The notes beneath the pieces were generated by a model. It worked only from the letters and a program-made list of their open reading frames with translations, made no database searches and was not told the DNA's origin. The position numbers were made by a program, and so were the translations under genes. A DNA stretch of 64,000 bases from Chionoecetes opilio (Eukaryota; Arthropoda; Malacostraca; Decapoda; Majidae). This document shows, in pieces, positions 54,215 through 64,000 of this stretch (its first letter is position 1; every line of letters starts with the position of its first letter). The stretch spans positions 47,070 through 111,069 of the forward strand of contig JACEEZ010002764.1 in the NCBI GenBank assembly GCA_016584305.1. The letters are read 5' to 3'.

Positions 54215-55890
54215 CTACGAGTAGGATGCCTTGGACGTAGGTACCTTGCGGATGTTTTCAGTCACCTCAACGACCTGAATCTTTCCATCCAAGGATACGG
54301 AGTGAACAAAGTGGAGGCTAACCAAAAGGTGGTGGCATTCAAGAGGAAACTGGGCCTGTGGAAGCAGCGAGCAGAGGCGGGAAAGTTGGTAAATTTCCAG
54401 AATTTGGATGCACGAATCGGGGAAGGAGAACCTAGCCAGGATTTTATCAACAACGTAGTGGCCCACCTTTCAACATTAGAAAGGAAAATGGAAGAGTATT
54501 TCCCGGCCGAGAAACCAATCCGACCTTGGATCCGTCAACCCTACCTTGCAAAACTGGATGATGAAGATGACCTCGAGGTCCAGGAGAACCTGGTTGAGTT
54601 ACAAGTCAACGAAGGGGTGAAAACTGCTTTTGAAGCCCTGCCCCGTTGATACAATTTTGGGCAAAGCAGATCCTGGCTTTCCCGAAACTAGCAGAGATTG
54701 CATTGGAGGTGCTCATACCGTTCGCCACCACTTACTTAATGCGCAGGGCTTGGAAACGGTTTAAGGGAACGAAAACGAAAACCGAAACGAACGAAATTAT
54801 GCTCGGAACAAAAACGGAAACGAAAACGTTATCATATTTACTGTTCCGGAGCAAAAACGCTATTTTGAAATCCCTGTAACCGGTTAATAACGTTATTTTT
54901 TCGTTCCATGCCATATATGGTCACTAATCTATTTTAATTTCCAGTAGCCAAATTATTTAAGTAAATGCATCTGTATTACATACATACATTAATTAAGTCC
55001 CCTGTATTTGTTCACTTGGCAATTGACGATGTGGTTTTGTTTCAAATAGTATCATATGCACCACTTCATTTAATGTGTGAAGAATAACAATTTTTTACCT
55101 TATATAATTATGAATTTATGTCTTCGTGATATGCATCACGTTCCCTTATTTTATTACACCTTCCATTCGTGCAATCGTTAAACTATTATACTGCAGTTTA
55201 GTTTAAGAATATGCTTAGATAATATCCAGTATTCGAAAAGGGATTATATATCGTGAGTATGTGCTTAAATGTTTAACTGTGTTCAAAGTCTAATGCTTGA
55301 TGCGCCGAATTTCGGTGTGAGTGTCATAAGTTCGAGTCCTTGGACTACCACATGTAGTCATTGACTTCATTGATTAGGTTTATTTAATTAGTGGGCTGGT
55401 GATATTACGAATTAATATAGTTTTGCCATATATAATATTTAAAAATAATTAGTAATTCATGTCTTTACGACGACTGAGATTGCATACTCCTACAGTACGC
55501 TTCCTGTATTGTATATGTAAATGTGTTGCCTTATTTAAGTCGTATAATAATATAGTTCTTACGACATCTAAGGGTTTGATTTTGTTGGATACTATGCACC
55601 ATGAAAAGTATGGCTTTATTACCATCTATAAAAATGTAGTCATGTATAGGCATTATTATTTATTAGGGCTAATAGCATATTCATTACATAGTTTGAGAAT
55701 AACGTTCTAACCGGTTTTCATTTCGTTCTAACCGGTTCAGGAACGTTATGTTTGGAGGAGGAACGAAAAACGAAACGTTAATAATACTGTTTCTGATCGG
55801 AACGAACCGTTTGAGAATTTTTTTCGTTTTAAAGCCCTGCTTATGCGAGGCCGGGTTCTCCGTGCTGATCCTGGGATGCGTTCACTAAGG
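54215..55890 (+). pseudogene. hAT (ZBED5/SCAND3-like) transposase C-terminal part
   Basis: The frame at 54191-54649 contains YLADVFSHLNDLNLSIQGYG, AFKRKLGLWKQRAEAGKL and VAHLSTLERKMEEYFP. After a frameshift come FWAKQILAFPKLAEIALEVL and IPFATTYL. A nested element interrupts there; beyond it the gene continues with CEAGFSVLI. The FW...P.L...AL..L.PF.TTYLCEAGFS order is the signature end of domesticated and mobile hAT proteins of this group. DDE catalytic acids upstream are not present. Confidence 0.85.
54744..55839. mobile_element. Nested hAT-type element, non-autonomous
   Basis: The left end cagggcttggaaacgg and the right end (inverse cagggctttaaaacg) are hAT-like. cttatgcg follows on the right (55840-55847) and cttaatgcg precedes on the left, an 8-bp duplication with one extra base. 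Removing one copy makes the transposase codons TTYL|CEAGFS contiguous. The interior is AT-rich with aaaacgaaaac repeats near both ends and no ORF of note. Confidence 0.88.
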
Positions 55891-56089
55891 CATTCTGTAC
55901 GATACTGTACGTCGTACAGAAAAAAGTACAGGGTTTCTGTGTGCTCTCCCGCGCACCGACTCGAGGAGTTGGTTTGCCAATAACGACAACAACAGCGCGG
56001 GAACAATGTTTGTAAACAAAAGCCAAAAAAAGCCTTTCCTCTTCTCTCTCCTCTTTTTGGCTTCTTTTTTTCATTTCCTTTTTGTCCTC

Positions 56090-56420
56090 GGGCTGCTAAA
56101 TAAAACCCCTGCGCTGCATCAAAATTACGGAGGTTTCATAAAAGGTTATTCCTGTCGAGAATAAAAAAGCCACAGGGGGGAATAATTTCTGCAGGGGCTG
56201 CGCCAATTTTTGGTTTTAGGGCAAAATTTGGGGTACCCGGGGGTGAAAAGGGGCCCGTTTCACTAGGGGAAAAAGGGGAAAAAAAACGGGAATTGGGGGG
56301 GAATCCTAGGGAAACGGGGCCCATGATAAAAAAAGCAAAGGGCCCCCACAGTCCTGGGGCAACCCTGATATGGGCGCCCCCTGGCCCGGGGCGGCCCTAG
56401 ATTGGGGGCCGGTTCCCTTC
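56090..56420. other. Homopolymer-rich, possibly low-quality sequence
   Basis: Nearly every word is a run of 3-8 identical bases (ccccgggggtgaaaagggg is typical), unlike the sequence on either side. It may be a poorly resolved consensus or a GC-rich insertion. A hAT-like ctagggccgccccggg appears in inverse near 56400. Confidence 0.45.
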
Positions 56421-56986
56421 AAATAGAGGAGCACAAGGCCCATGCAGCTCACAATCGAAAAAATCATGCTGCATGAGCACAAAAAGTGTTGTGTACAACA
56501 AAGTAATGTGGAGAACAATCTGACAGTGAGGAAATATTTTGTGTAAGAATTATACTTTATTAATTTATTTACTGAAAATAAAAATAAAAGAGTCCATATA
56601 ATTCAGCTATTTGTTCATAACCGTCCTGTTTTCTCTTTTTTACCGGAAATTAAAAGTTAAAAGTCGGGAGTAGTAGGCTAATATTGGAGAGGGGGCATCA
56701 GGTTGACTTGGAGTGAACTTTGGGGTATCGTGGCTGAAAAACTTTAAGAACCACTGCCTTAAGTGAACCTTGGAGATCACTGCCTACAGGCGCAATAGGG
56801 CGAGAGAAAAAAAAGCAGACACAAGACACTGGCCTCTATGCATCATGCATCACGCGCCTGCTTCAGCTTGAATCAGACATACAAGGTGTCCATGCAGAGA
56901 AACCACACTGAAAATTATTTACGACATTAGTATGGTGGAAAAGACGAAAAAAAAACTAAAACAAATGTAATCGGATACAGGTTAAT

Positions 56987-56990
56987 TCCG

Positions 56991-57022
<32 letters not shown>

Positions 57023-57095
57023 GAGAAGAGAGAGAGAGAGGGGGAGAGAAGAGAGAGGAGAGAGAGAGAGAGAGAGAAGAGAAAGAAAAGAAAGA
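56987..57095. repeat. (GA)n tract
   Basis: GA and GGA/GAA repeats with imperfections. Confidence 0.93.
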
Positions 57096-57179
57096 AGAAA
57101 ACACAATTATTTGGGGCATACAAAGCCCTCCAACCCCAGCACGCCTACTCGGCCTCAACCACTTTAGAAAAAGGGCGCA

Positions 57180-57996
57180 CACAATTTCTAAGCTCCTCTC
57201 TACCACCCTTCCAATGATGGGTAAAGGAAGAGAAATTGGTAAAAGGGATGAGGGTGGGAAAGTTTTTTAATAAGGACGAGAAAACACCTTAAACTTAAAA
57301 CCCCAAAAAAAAAAAAATATAAAAAATAACCCTATCGTCTTAAACCACTTTTAAAAAAAAGGAACCAGACAATTTCTCCTTGCTTTGAAAAAGCCCTTCG
57401 ACTGTTTGTATCTTTCGCTAAAAAGGAAATTTAGAAATTGGCCCCTATAAATTTTTTTAAAAAATATTGGGGGGTTTGAAAATTTTTCTTATTAAGACCA
57501 AAACTAAAACTTGAAAACCCCCAAAAAAAAAGAATTTCATACCCTATCGTCTTCTCTTTTCCAACCGTAATTTTCCATTCCAAAGGACCCAAAGGATGAA
57601 TAAACAAAAAAATGCTGTTTTAGATACCCTTTCACAAAAATATTTAATTCCCTTTTTTCGGGGGGGGGTATTTAGTTTGAAAAAATTTTTTAACAAGGAA
57701 AATCTGGGTCTCAGGTTTAAGCAAAATAACTATTAAATTAAAAACAGAAACCAATTAAAAAAGAACCTAAAAAAATTTTTTTTATTGAATAAAATACAAA
57801 AAAAGGAATTGGGGAAAAAGACAAAAAATCCGCTGACTACTAAAAACAAAATGGATGAAAAAATTTTTTGGAAAATGCAGGAAGTTTGGGTAAGTCTATA
57901 AAATTTCATTATCCCAATTTGTTTGGGGGGTTTGTTTTTCCCCTATCCCTAAAAAACCTTTTTTAAAATTTAAAAAAATATAATTTTTTTTTTTAT

Positions 57997-58002
<6 letters not shown>
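57180..58002. other. A/T/G homopolymer-rich stretch, possible assembly artefact
   Basis: Sequence is dominated by runs such as aaaaaaaaaaaa, tttttt and gggggggg with little higher-order structure. No frame or repeat is interpretable. Confidence 0.45.

Positions 58003-58051
<49 letters not shown>
58003..58051. repeat. Poly(T) tract, about 49 bases
   Basis: Uninterrupted T-run. It could be the polyA of a minus-strand retroposed sequence, but the following 450 bp show no SINE or LINE signature. A 102-codon minus-strand frame over the T-run (lysine tail) is not a gene. Confidence 0.9.
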
Positions 58052-58054
<3 letters not shown>

Positions 58055-58511
58055 TTATATATAGAAATAAGAACAGAAAAAAGATGGTTATTTTGGGAGG
58101 GAAGGAATTGTGGACACCACCCAGCACAATATGTAGTGTACATACTCTCAATACACTCTTGCGTGCGGGAAAATCCAGGACGACGCCGAGGCTTTGGCTT
58201 GTCTCTCGTCGCGGCCTGTAGCAACGCTGTTCCGCTGCCGGGCAGGGGCTGCAGACCAAAGTGAATTAAATTAATTCTAGTATGATTCCCAAAAGACACA
58301 GACAAGGCTGGTATAAAAGAGGCTCTGAAAATATTTTCCAGAACTTTGAAGACGTTTTTGTTGCTCCCTTTTGAAAGAGTTCAAGTCTAAGAACGGAGAG
58401 AACATGAAAGTGTGCAGACTAGTGCAAACCTTCTCAACAAAAGGGATAAAAGAACGGAGTGAATATGTAACTGCCGGAAGGAGTGTGCCCACCGGAACGG
58501 GGCGCAACGGG

Positions 58512-58740
58512 GCATATTCCCCAACTCTATCCAGTATGTGGTTTCCGAGTGAAGACGCTTGGCTGTAGCTCCGAAACTAACAATAGGGTTTTCTCGAAAA
58601 TACCCTCATTGTGATTCCCACACTAAGTTACCATGAATGGTCGAGTAAATCCACCCTGACCTAACCTAACCTGACCGTAACCTAACCTGACGTGTTCGAG
58701 AGTAAACGCGACATACTGTTCCAGAAAAACGGGAAAATGC
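58512..58740 (+). mobile_element. Family G MITE, copy 3
   Basis: gcatattccccaactc at the left; cgacatactgttccag and gggaaaatgc at the right. It contains ctgacctaacctaacctgac. gaacggggc occurs just after the right end (58741-58749) and again shortly before the left end, separated from it by a few bases (gcaacgg), consistent with a 9-bp duplication with a small left-border rearrangement. Confidence 0.75.
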
Positions 58741-58749
58741 GAACGGGGC

Positions 58750-60448
58750 AGCCAGGTTCCGAGGGTCGCATGGGGTCCAGTGGACATGACTGTGGTGCCC
58801 CATGCTGCTTGACAACGTCTTTATCATCATATCGAGAGGAAGATAACTCAAACGTTACTTGTACACACATGCATCAAAATATTAACAACTGCTTTGCGAA
58901 CGAGGCATCTGTGTTCTGTTTGCTTATGATTGACTGAGTGATTCATCTGTCATCGTCGTCTGTAATGATGTAAACTTTGTAAAGCATCGCCTTATTCCTA
59001 CGTGCTTTGTGTTTCAATAGACACAGAACCCTTTTACCCTGAGTTGGTGGAATATTGCGCTTTAAATACAACGACCTGACTTTACTTACTATCATCCGTG
59101 GAATCTGATGAAATCCAAGCAAAAATAGACAATATGTAAGAGCTTGAAACCATTCAGTGATCGGGGAAAATAGACACTACAAACTGCATGAAGCAACTTA
59201 TTTCTCTGAATTAACATTAACTTACATATTCCTTTTATTCTAGACCTGAATCTAGGCGTGTACAAGGCTGGTAACTCATTACGTGCACAGGAATGGCGAG
59301 GTGGCGGGCAACGGATTGGAAGTACTAATTTCATGCTGAAATTGAACCCACATTCTGGTGTAATATTTTCCACCACTCTGCTTTGTGTACTTGGCCCGCT
59401 GCTACACTTGGAAAGATTCGTGTGGCACCTCCAGGGACGCTCTCCCTCAGTTCTGGAGCGAGGATGGGGGTAAAAACTTGGGCAAAATGTGTGTTGTCTC
59501 CAATTCCTGTCCCCTGAACAAGAACTCATCTGATTCCTGGACGAAATTAACGTCCCAGAAAGGAAGGCTCATCCGAACTTAGTCTATTGACCCTGACTGG
59601 CTTTGCCTTTGATGCAAAAAAACCTCTCTATAACACCGTAAAAGTTAGTCTCGGGGAAAGACGGTAATTCTGATGATTTCTGGCAGAGGGTTGGTTGAAG
59701 TGAATAATGTTTGCAGGAGTGTCGGGGTGTGGTGGTCAGGACGGCGGGCTTCACGAGTCATCGCAGCCTAGCCACACGTCAAGCTGGATTACCTGGGAAC
59801 AAGGGACTTTACTTGTGTTTGTTTGGGTATATATTTTCTTCAGCGTTTTCTTCAGAGTTTTTCTTATTGCTTTATAGCTCCTTCTCGCACCTGGTTTATG
59901 TTGACTCTGAAACAAAGGAAAACACTTCCCTTGTGTTTGATGTACCTTTTTTTGACAGCGTGTATTTATCTTTTAAATCTTTTTACGCCTCGGAAAGAAA
60001 CTTCACCCGTGTTTCCCTTCACCAACTGAATATTCAGTTCATACATTGCCAACGGTAAAACGAAAGAAAAAAAATATATATATGTGGATTGCAAAATATA
60101 ACTTTTACGCACCGTTGTATCCTCTTAGACACCCGAAGTCATTCATGTTGTCTCAGTCAAGAGGGCGAAGGAAGTGTCTGGCCATAGACCACTGTATACC
60201 TGGGCCCGTATTTATAATAGCTTATGGGTTTCCCATAAGCAGACAAAATGGCGAAGTTCGCCATAAATCACCGAAAATTCCATAAGTGCTCGTGTTTTCC
60301 CATAAAGTTGCCCATAAGCGCTAGGGGATGTCCGGAGGTCCCATAAGGATCCTTATGTTGACATAAGCCGTCAACATGGCAGCAAAACAACTCTTCCGCC
60401 AGCGCCAACTCAGGCATTTTCGTGCCAGAAGAGACGTTCTCGGCTAAT
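58750..60448. other. About 1.7 kb with no recognised gene
   Basis: Frames of 60-145 codons on both strands lack known domains. gggcccgtatttataat at 60206 resembles the start of Harbinger-type MITEs, but a matching far end was not found. Confidence 0.45.
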
Positions 60449-61284
60449 GGGCCCCAGACATAACTACGTCACGGTTTGTTTACATCGGTGCATTGTGGGG
60501 ACAAGGCGGGGTCGCCGCGGGTGGACCTACGAAGGGAAAACTACGGCGATGGAGGAATTTAGAGTTATTTTGCGCGAAATTGATATTCCAGGTGCTATAT
60601 TACTGTGCTCTGTTCGCGCTGACAACACTATAGAGAAGACATGGCTGTAATGCATGGAGGTAATGGCTGATGTGCAGAGGCTTCTAAACCAAGAAAACAG
60701 AGTCATAACAGAGCCTCGTCAAAAGGTAAGCAGCTGGTAGGTACGTAATGTGTCCCTACTACTTGCTTACTTCTTAATGAGACTCTGTTGTGACTGTTTT
60801 CCTGGTTTAGAAGCCTCTGCACATCAACCATCACCTCAGGTCTTCTCTACGTTGTCAGCGAGCACGGAAATATAGCACTTGGAATATCAATTTCGCCCAA
60901 AACAACTCTAAATTTTTCATCGTCGTAGTCTTCTCTTTGTAGTTTGTATACATATTCATGGTTATGATAGTATTAAAATACCTTATTAATTGAGTTCCTT
61001 TTGTTGTCTTTTCTCATAATAAGTAGGGTATTATTCTAGTGTTTGCCCATACCCCCCCTCTCCCACAAAACAAGCTTGGGGACCTGGGGGAATGCGGGAT
61101 TTTTAGCTGGGGTACAAAATATGTGTCGCAAACACATAGTTTTTGAGTTAGGGGTGTTGTAAAAACTGCCTAGATCAAGGGAAAATTCATTGGATTTCTT
61201 CTGAGCCCCAGAAACGTGTGAACCTGACGATCCTCACAGAATGATGACCGAAGTGTCGAGAACCCCCCCAACCCCCCCGCTAGG

Positions 61285-61412
61285 AGGTTAGGTTATATTT
61301 GGTTAGGTTAAGGTAGGTTATATTTGGTTTGGTTAGATTTGGTTAGGTTAGATTTGGTTAGGTTAACTTAGGTTATATTTGGTTAGGTTAGGTTAGGTTA
61401 ATTTTGGTTAGG
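61285..61412 (+). repeat. Degenerate TTAGG-type tract (left)
   Basis: ggttaggtta and ggttagatttggtta alternate with atatttggtt spacers. It resembles the arthropod telomere unit TTAGG but is irregular and internal. Confidence 0.7.
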
Positions 61413-61737
61413 CAAATTTCTCTAGATATAAGGTAATTACCCTAGATCTAGGGAATTTTACCCCCCCATACACAACTCTTAAATAATGTGTTTCCGACGC
61501 ATAATTTGTTCCCCACCCGAAAACCCCGCATTCCCACAGGTCTCCAAACTTGTTTGGTAAACTTGGGAGAGTATGGGCAAACACTATAATTTTTTATGTG
61601 GGGTTTAATATTTAATGTGGGGTTTTCGGGTGGGGAACAAATTATGCGTCGGAAACACATAATTTAAGAGTTGTGTATGGGTGGTAAAATTTCCTGGATC
61701 TAGGGTAATTACCTTATATCTAGAGAAATTTGCCTAA

Positions 61738-61828
61738 CCAAAATTAACCTAACCTAACCAAATATAACCTAAGCTAACCTAACCAAATCTAATCAAACCT
61801 AACCTAACCAAATCTAACCTAACCTTCT
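61738..61828 (-). repeat. Degenerate CCTAA-type tract (middle)
   Basis: Inverse of the left tract: aacctaacctaaccaaat units with caaatctaacc spacers. Confidence 0.7.
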
Positions 61829-62299
61829 AGCGGGGGGTTGGGTGTGTTCTCGACACTTCGGTCATCATTCTGTGAGGATCGTCAGGTTCACACGTCTCTG
61901 GACTCAGAAGAAATCCAATGAATTTTCCCTTGATCTAGGCAATTTTTACAACACCCCTAACTCAAAAACTATGTGGTTGCGACGCATATTTTGTACCCCA
62001 GCCAAAGAGCCCGCATTCCCCCAGGTCCCCCGCATTCCCCCCAGCAGGTCCCCAAGCTTGTTTTGTGGGAGAGGGGGAGTATGGGCAAACGTGCACTAGA
62101 ATAATACCGGGATTTTACCCCTATACACAACTCTTAAATTTTGTGTTTCCGACGCATAATTTGTTCCCCACCCGAAAAACCCCGCATTCCCACAGGTCCC
62201 CAAACTTGTTTGGGGGAAGTGGGAGAGTATGGGCAAACACTAGAATTTTACCAAATTCCCTAGATCTAGGGTAATTACCTTATATCTAGAGAAATTTGC

Positions 62300-62428
62300 C
62301 TAACCAAAACTAAACTAACCTAACCTAACCTAACCAAATATAACCTAAGCTAACCTAACCAAATATAACCAAACCTAACCTAACCAAATCTAACCTAACC
62401 TAACCTAACCAAATCTAACCTAGCCTCC
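62300..62428 (-). repeat. Degenerate CCTAA-type tract (right)
   Basis: Same structure as the middle tract and in the same orientation, in the second tandem copy of the inner module. It includes aacctaacctaacctaac. Confidence 0.72.
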
Positions 62429-63232
62429 TAGCGGGAGGTTCGGGGGGTTCTCGACACTTGGGGCATCATTCTGTGAGGATCGTCAGGTTCACACGTTTCT
62501 GGACTCAGAAGAAATTCAATGAATTTTCCCTTGATCTAGGCAATTTTTACAACACCCCTAACTCGAAAACTATGTGGTTGCGACGCATATTTTGTACCCC
62601 AGCCAAAAATCCCGCATTCCCCCAGGTCCCCAAGCTTGTTTTGTGGGAGAGGGGGAGTATGGGCAAACACTAGAATAATACCCTACTTATTATGAGAAAA
62701 GAAAACAAAAGGAACTCAATTAATAAGGTATTTTAATACTATCATAACCATGAATATGTATACAACCTACAAAGAGAAGACTACGACGATGAAAAAAATT
62801 CGAGTTGTTTTGGGCGAAATTGATATTCCAGGTGCTATATTTCCGTGCTTGCTGACAACATAGAGACCTGAGGTGATGGTTGATGTGCAGAGACTTCTAA
62901 ACCAGGAAAACAGTCACAGCAGAGTCTCATTAAGAAGTAAGCAAGTGGTAGGGACACGTTACGTACCTACCAGTTGCTTACCTTTTGACGAGGCTCTGTT
63001 ATGACTCTGTTTTCTTGGTTTAGAAGCCTCTGCACATCAGCCATTACCTCAGGTCTTCTCTATAGTGTTGTCAGCGAGAACAGAGCACAGTAATATAGCA
63101 CCTGGAATATCAATTTCGCGCAAAATAACTCTAAATTCTTCCATCGCCGTAGTTTTCCCTTCGTAGGTCCACCCGCGGCGACCCCGCCTTATCCCCACAA
63201 TGCACCGATGTAAACAAACCGTGACGTAGTTA

Positions 63233-64000
63233 TGGGTAGGGTCCATTGAATGACGAAGAACTTGTCAAGAGGTATCGGCTGAACCATGAGGGAATTATGT
63301 ATGTCACTCTCGTGAATGCATTCCTCCAGAGTAAATAAAAAAGGAACCATACACTGACAGCGGGAATGAAAATTATAATAACATTATGATTGTTTCCTCG
63401 CCACTGGCAAGATGCAGCAGGCACTGAGCAGTGCAGCTGCTGCAGTGATGACCATGGAGCAGCTGGAGTGGACAGGGAAAATGCTTGCTCAAGGCCGTCC
63501 ATGGTAATACTCTCGTGTACCCAAATTCTGTGCGAAACAACAATCGAGAATTCTCGCCAACGGTAATTTTCGACGACAGTTCCACTTCTACATAGATGAA
63601 AAGGATGAATAAAGGGTTTTCATTGTTTATTTGACAACATTTTTCGAAGGCATTATTATTTTCTATTTAGTATTGATGTTTATAATAAATTTAGTTCTTG
63701 TTTTTGGCAGAAATTAAGGTAAAGATTTGTTTTACCTACGCAGTCATATCTACCTTCTGGAGGGCTATCATTTCAGCTTCAGCACGTAGTGGATACTACT
63801 TCCGGAAAAACAAAAATGTAATACTTGGAAACAAGGCTAATTTTTTACACTAGGACCAGAATTACCTACACAATTGGGAGTGTGCTTTCTGGTTACCTTA
63901 ATGGATTCTAAGAAACTCTCAATGAGTTTCTGTCGCAAATCATTACTTTTGGAGATATCAAATGTTTTTAGTAAGAAGCGTATATGACATGAAATTAAGT
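63233..64000. other. Right edge, no gene recognised
   Basis: Minus-strand frames of 70-90 codons (63230-63585) overlap each other and have no domain I know. AT-rich to the window end. Confidence 0.5.

Larger units (their letters stand above)
54079..56756 (+). mobile_element. hAT transposon with perfect 8-bp duplication
   Basis: The left end caggtgttcttaaag and the right end (inverse cagtggttcttaaag) are paired, followed by ..gatacccc in both. ccttaagt is present exactly at 54071-54078 and 56757-56764. The element carries the C-terminal part of a transposase, itself interrupted by another hAT. The N-terminal part of the gene is deleted. Confidence 0.92.
53830..56814 (+). mobile_element. Family 1 SINE (copy 4), split by a hAT
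   Basis: Plus-strand SINE body in order: gtatcgagtttgaatccc, cgagtggcctaag, gcaagtgcatcggatgac, ggcggcatgctcctctaatc, ctgcctgcgccac and agcccttaagt. After the hAT (54079-56756) it continues with gaaccttggagatcactgc, ctacaggcgc and a polyA at 56807-56814. Copy 1 reads the same region without interruption. Its head abuts the head of the copy at 53395, so the two are head to head. Confidence 0.8.
60449..63232. mobile_element. 2.8-kb palindromic element with nested palindromes
   Basis: The outer arms start cataactacgtcacggtttg and its inverse. Each outer arm contains a smaller imperfect inverted repeat centred near 60738 and 62945 (aggcttctaaacca/tggtttagaagcct). Inside these, aataccttattaattgag and gtttgcccatac mark a second layer, inverted about a centre near 61598. 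The inner module occurs once on the left (61040-61595) and twice in tandem on the right (61600-62100, 62118-62690). No transposase is recognisable; a 67-codon frame (MEEFRVILREIDIPGAILL in it) is repeated in both arms. Confidence 0.75.

Noticed and set aside
55290..55345. tRNA-like box B (agttcgagtcc)
   Set aside because: No matching box A or cloverleaf; it lies inside a nested hAT and is probably chance or a relic.
58050..58305. 102-codon frame with lysine tail
   Set aside because: The tail is the poly(T) tract read in reverse; the rest has no domain.
60447..60650. A host gene exon (frame with EEFRVILREIDIPGA and a nearby caaaaggtaagc donor-like site)
   Set aside because: The sequence is repeated in the other palindrome arm, the frame closes after 67 codons, and no partner exon or known domain is visible. 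Kept only as a remark in the findings.
61285..62428. True telomere
   Set aside because: Tracts are short, degenerate, in both orientations and embedded in a palindrome with unique sequence beyond.
1..64000. Bacterial or viral contamination
   Set aside because: No operons, ribosome-binding-site spacing or bacterial gene density; spliced and eukaryotic mobile elements occur throughout.

Overview
The window looks like a piece of a repeat-rich arthropod nuclear genome, most likely a decapod crustacean. This is inference from its character: long CA/GA/AT microsatellites, many minisatellites, tRNA-derived SINEs, Helitrons, hAT, PIF/Harbinger, piggyBac-like, Academ-like and RTE-like elements, degenerate TTAGG-type tracts, and no bacterial gene organisation. 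I found no host protein-coding gene, rRNA or intact tRNA gene that I could defend. Almost all recognisable coding sequence belongs to transposable elements, and nearly all of it is broken. Coordinates and repeat counts were worked out by eye.

Layout. 0-7 kb: an RT scrap, two minisatellites, a polyA SINE, two piggyBac-like MITEs, a perfect 46-bp-arm hairpin, a CA-associated SINE and a Helitron. 7-10.15 kb: a foldback-type element whose ~600-bp inverted arms are built from ~142-160 bp modules; its right arm is split by a SINE with a 10-bp target duplication. 10.2-12.1 kb: CA/SINE cluster and an 889-bp MITE. 12.3-14.6 kb: PIF/Harbinger element with TTA target duplication and a readable DDE transposase exon. 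15.1-19.3 kb: a minisatellite, two Helitrons and a degenerate hAT flanked by an 8-bp duplication. 19.5-26.3 kb: small MITEs, GA/CA tracts, a triple-nested hAT/MITE stack, a Harbinger-type MITE, LINE remnants and a 40-bp minisatellite of about 15 units.

26.6-44.1 kb: the most informative block. A DNA element carrying a 5'-truncated, already dead RTE-like LINE occurs twice in direct orientation (3.3 kb and 13.5 kb), followed by a partial third copy. The second copy has grown by insertion of an Academ-like element, a SINE, a 3.4-kb inverted-repeat element, a TAGGG-ended transposon and others. The short copy preserves the empty site for most of these insertions. 46.2-52.4 kb: a 6.15-kb element with ~65-bp termini and ATA target duplication encloses a nearly complete copy of the same TAGGG-ended family: ~0.35-kb inverted arms, a ~756-codon gene with one nonsense codon and one frameshift, and a CCAAT/TATA-like upstream region. 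53.4-56.8 kb: two head-to-head SINEs; one holds a hAT that itself holds another hAT. 56.1-58.1 kb contains homopolymer-rich sequence that may be poor consensus. 60.4-63.2 kb: a large palindromic array with three degenerate TTAGG-like tracts.

The elements do not form a pathway. Read together they give a relative insertion history. The best candidate for something poorly described is the TAGGG-ended transposon family at 46.6-50.3 kb (second copy 37.4-39.7 kb).
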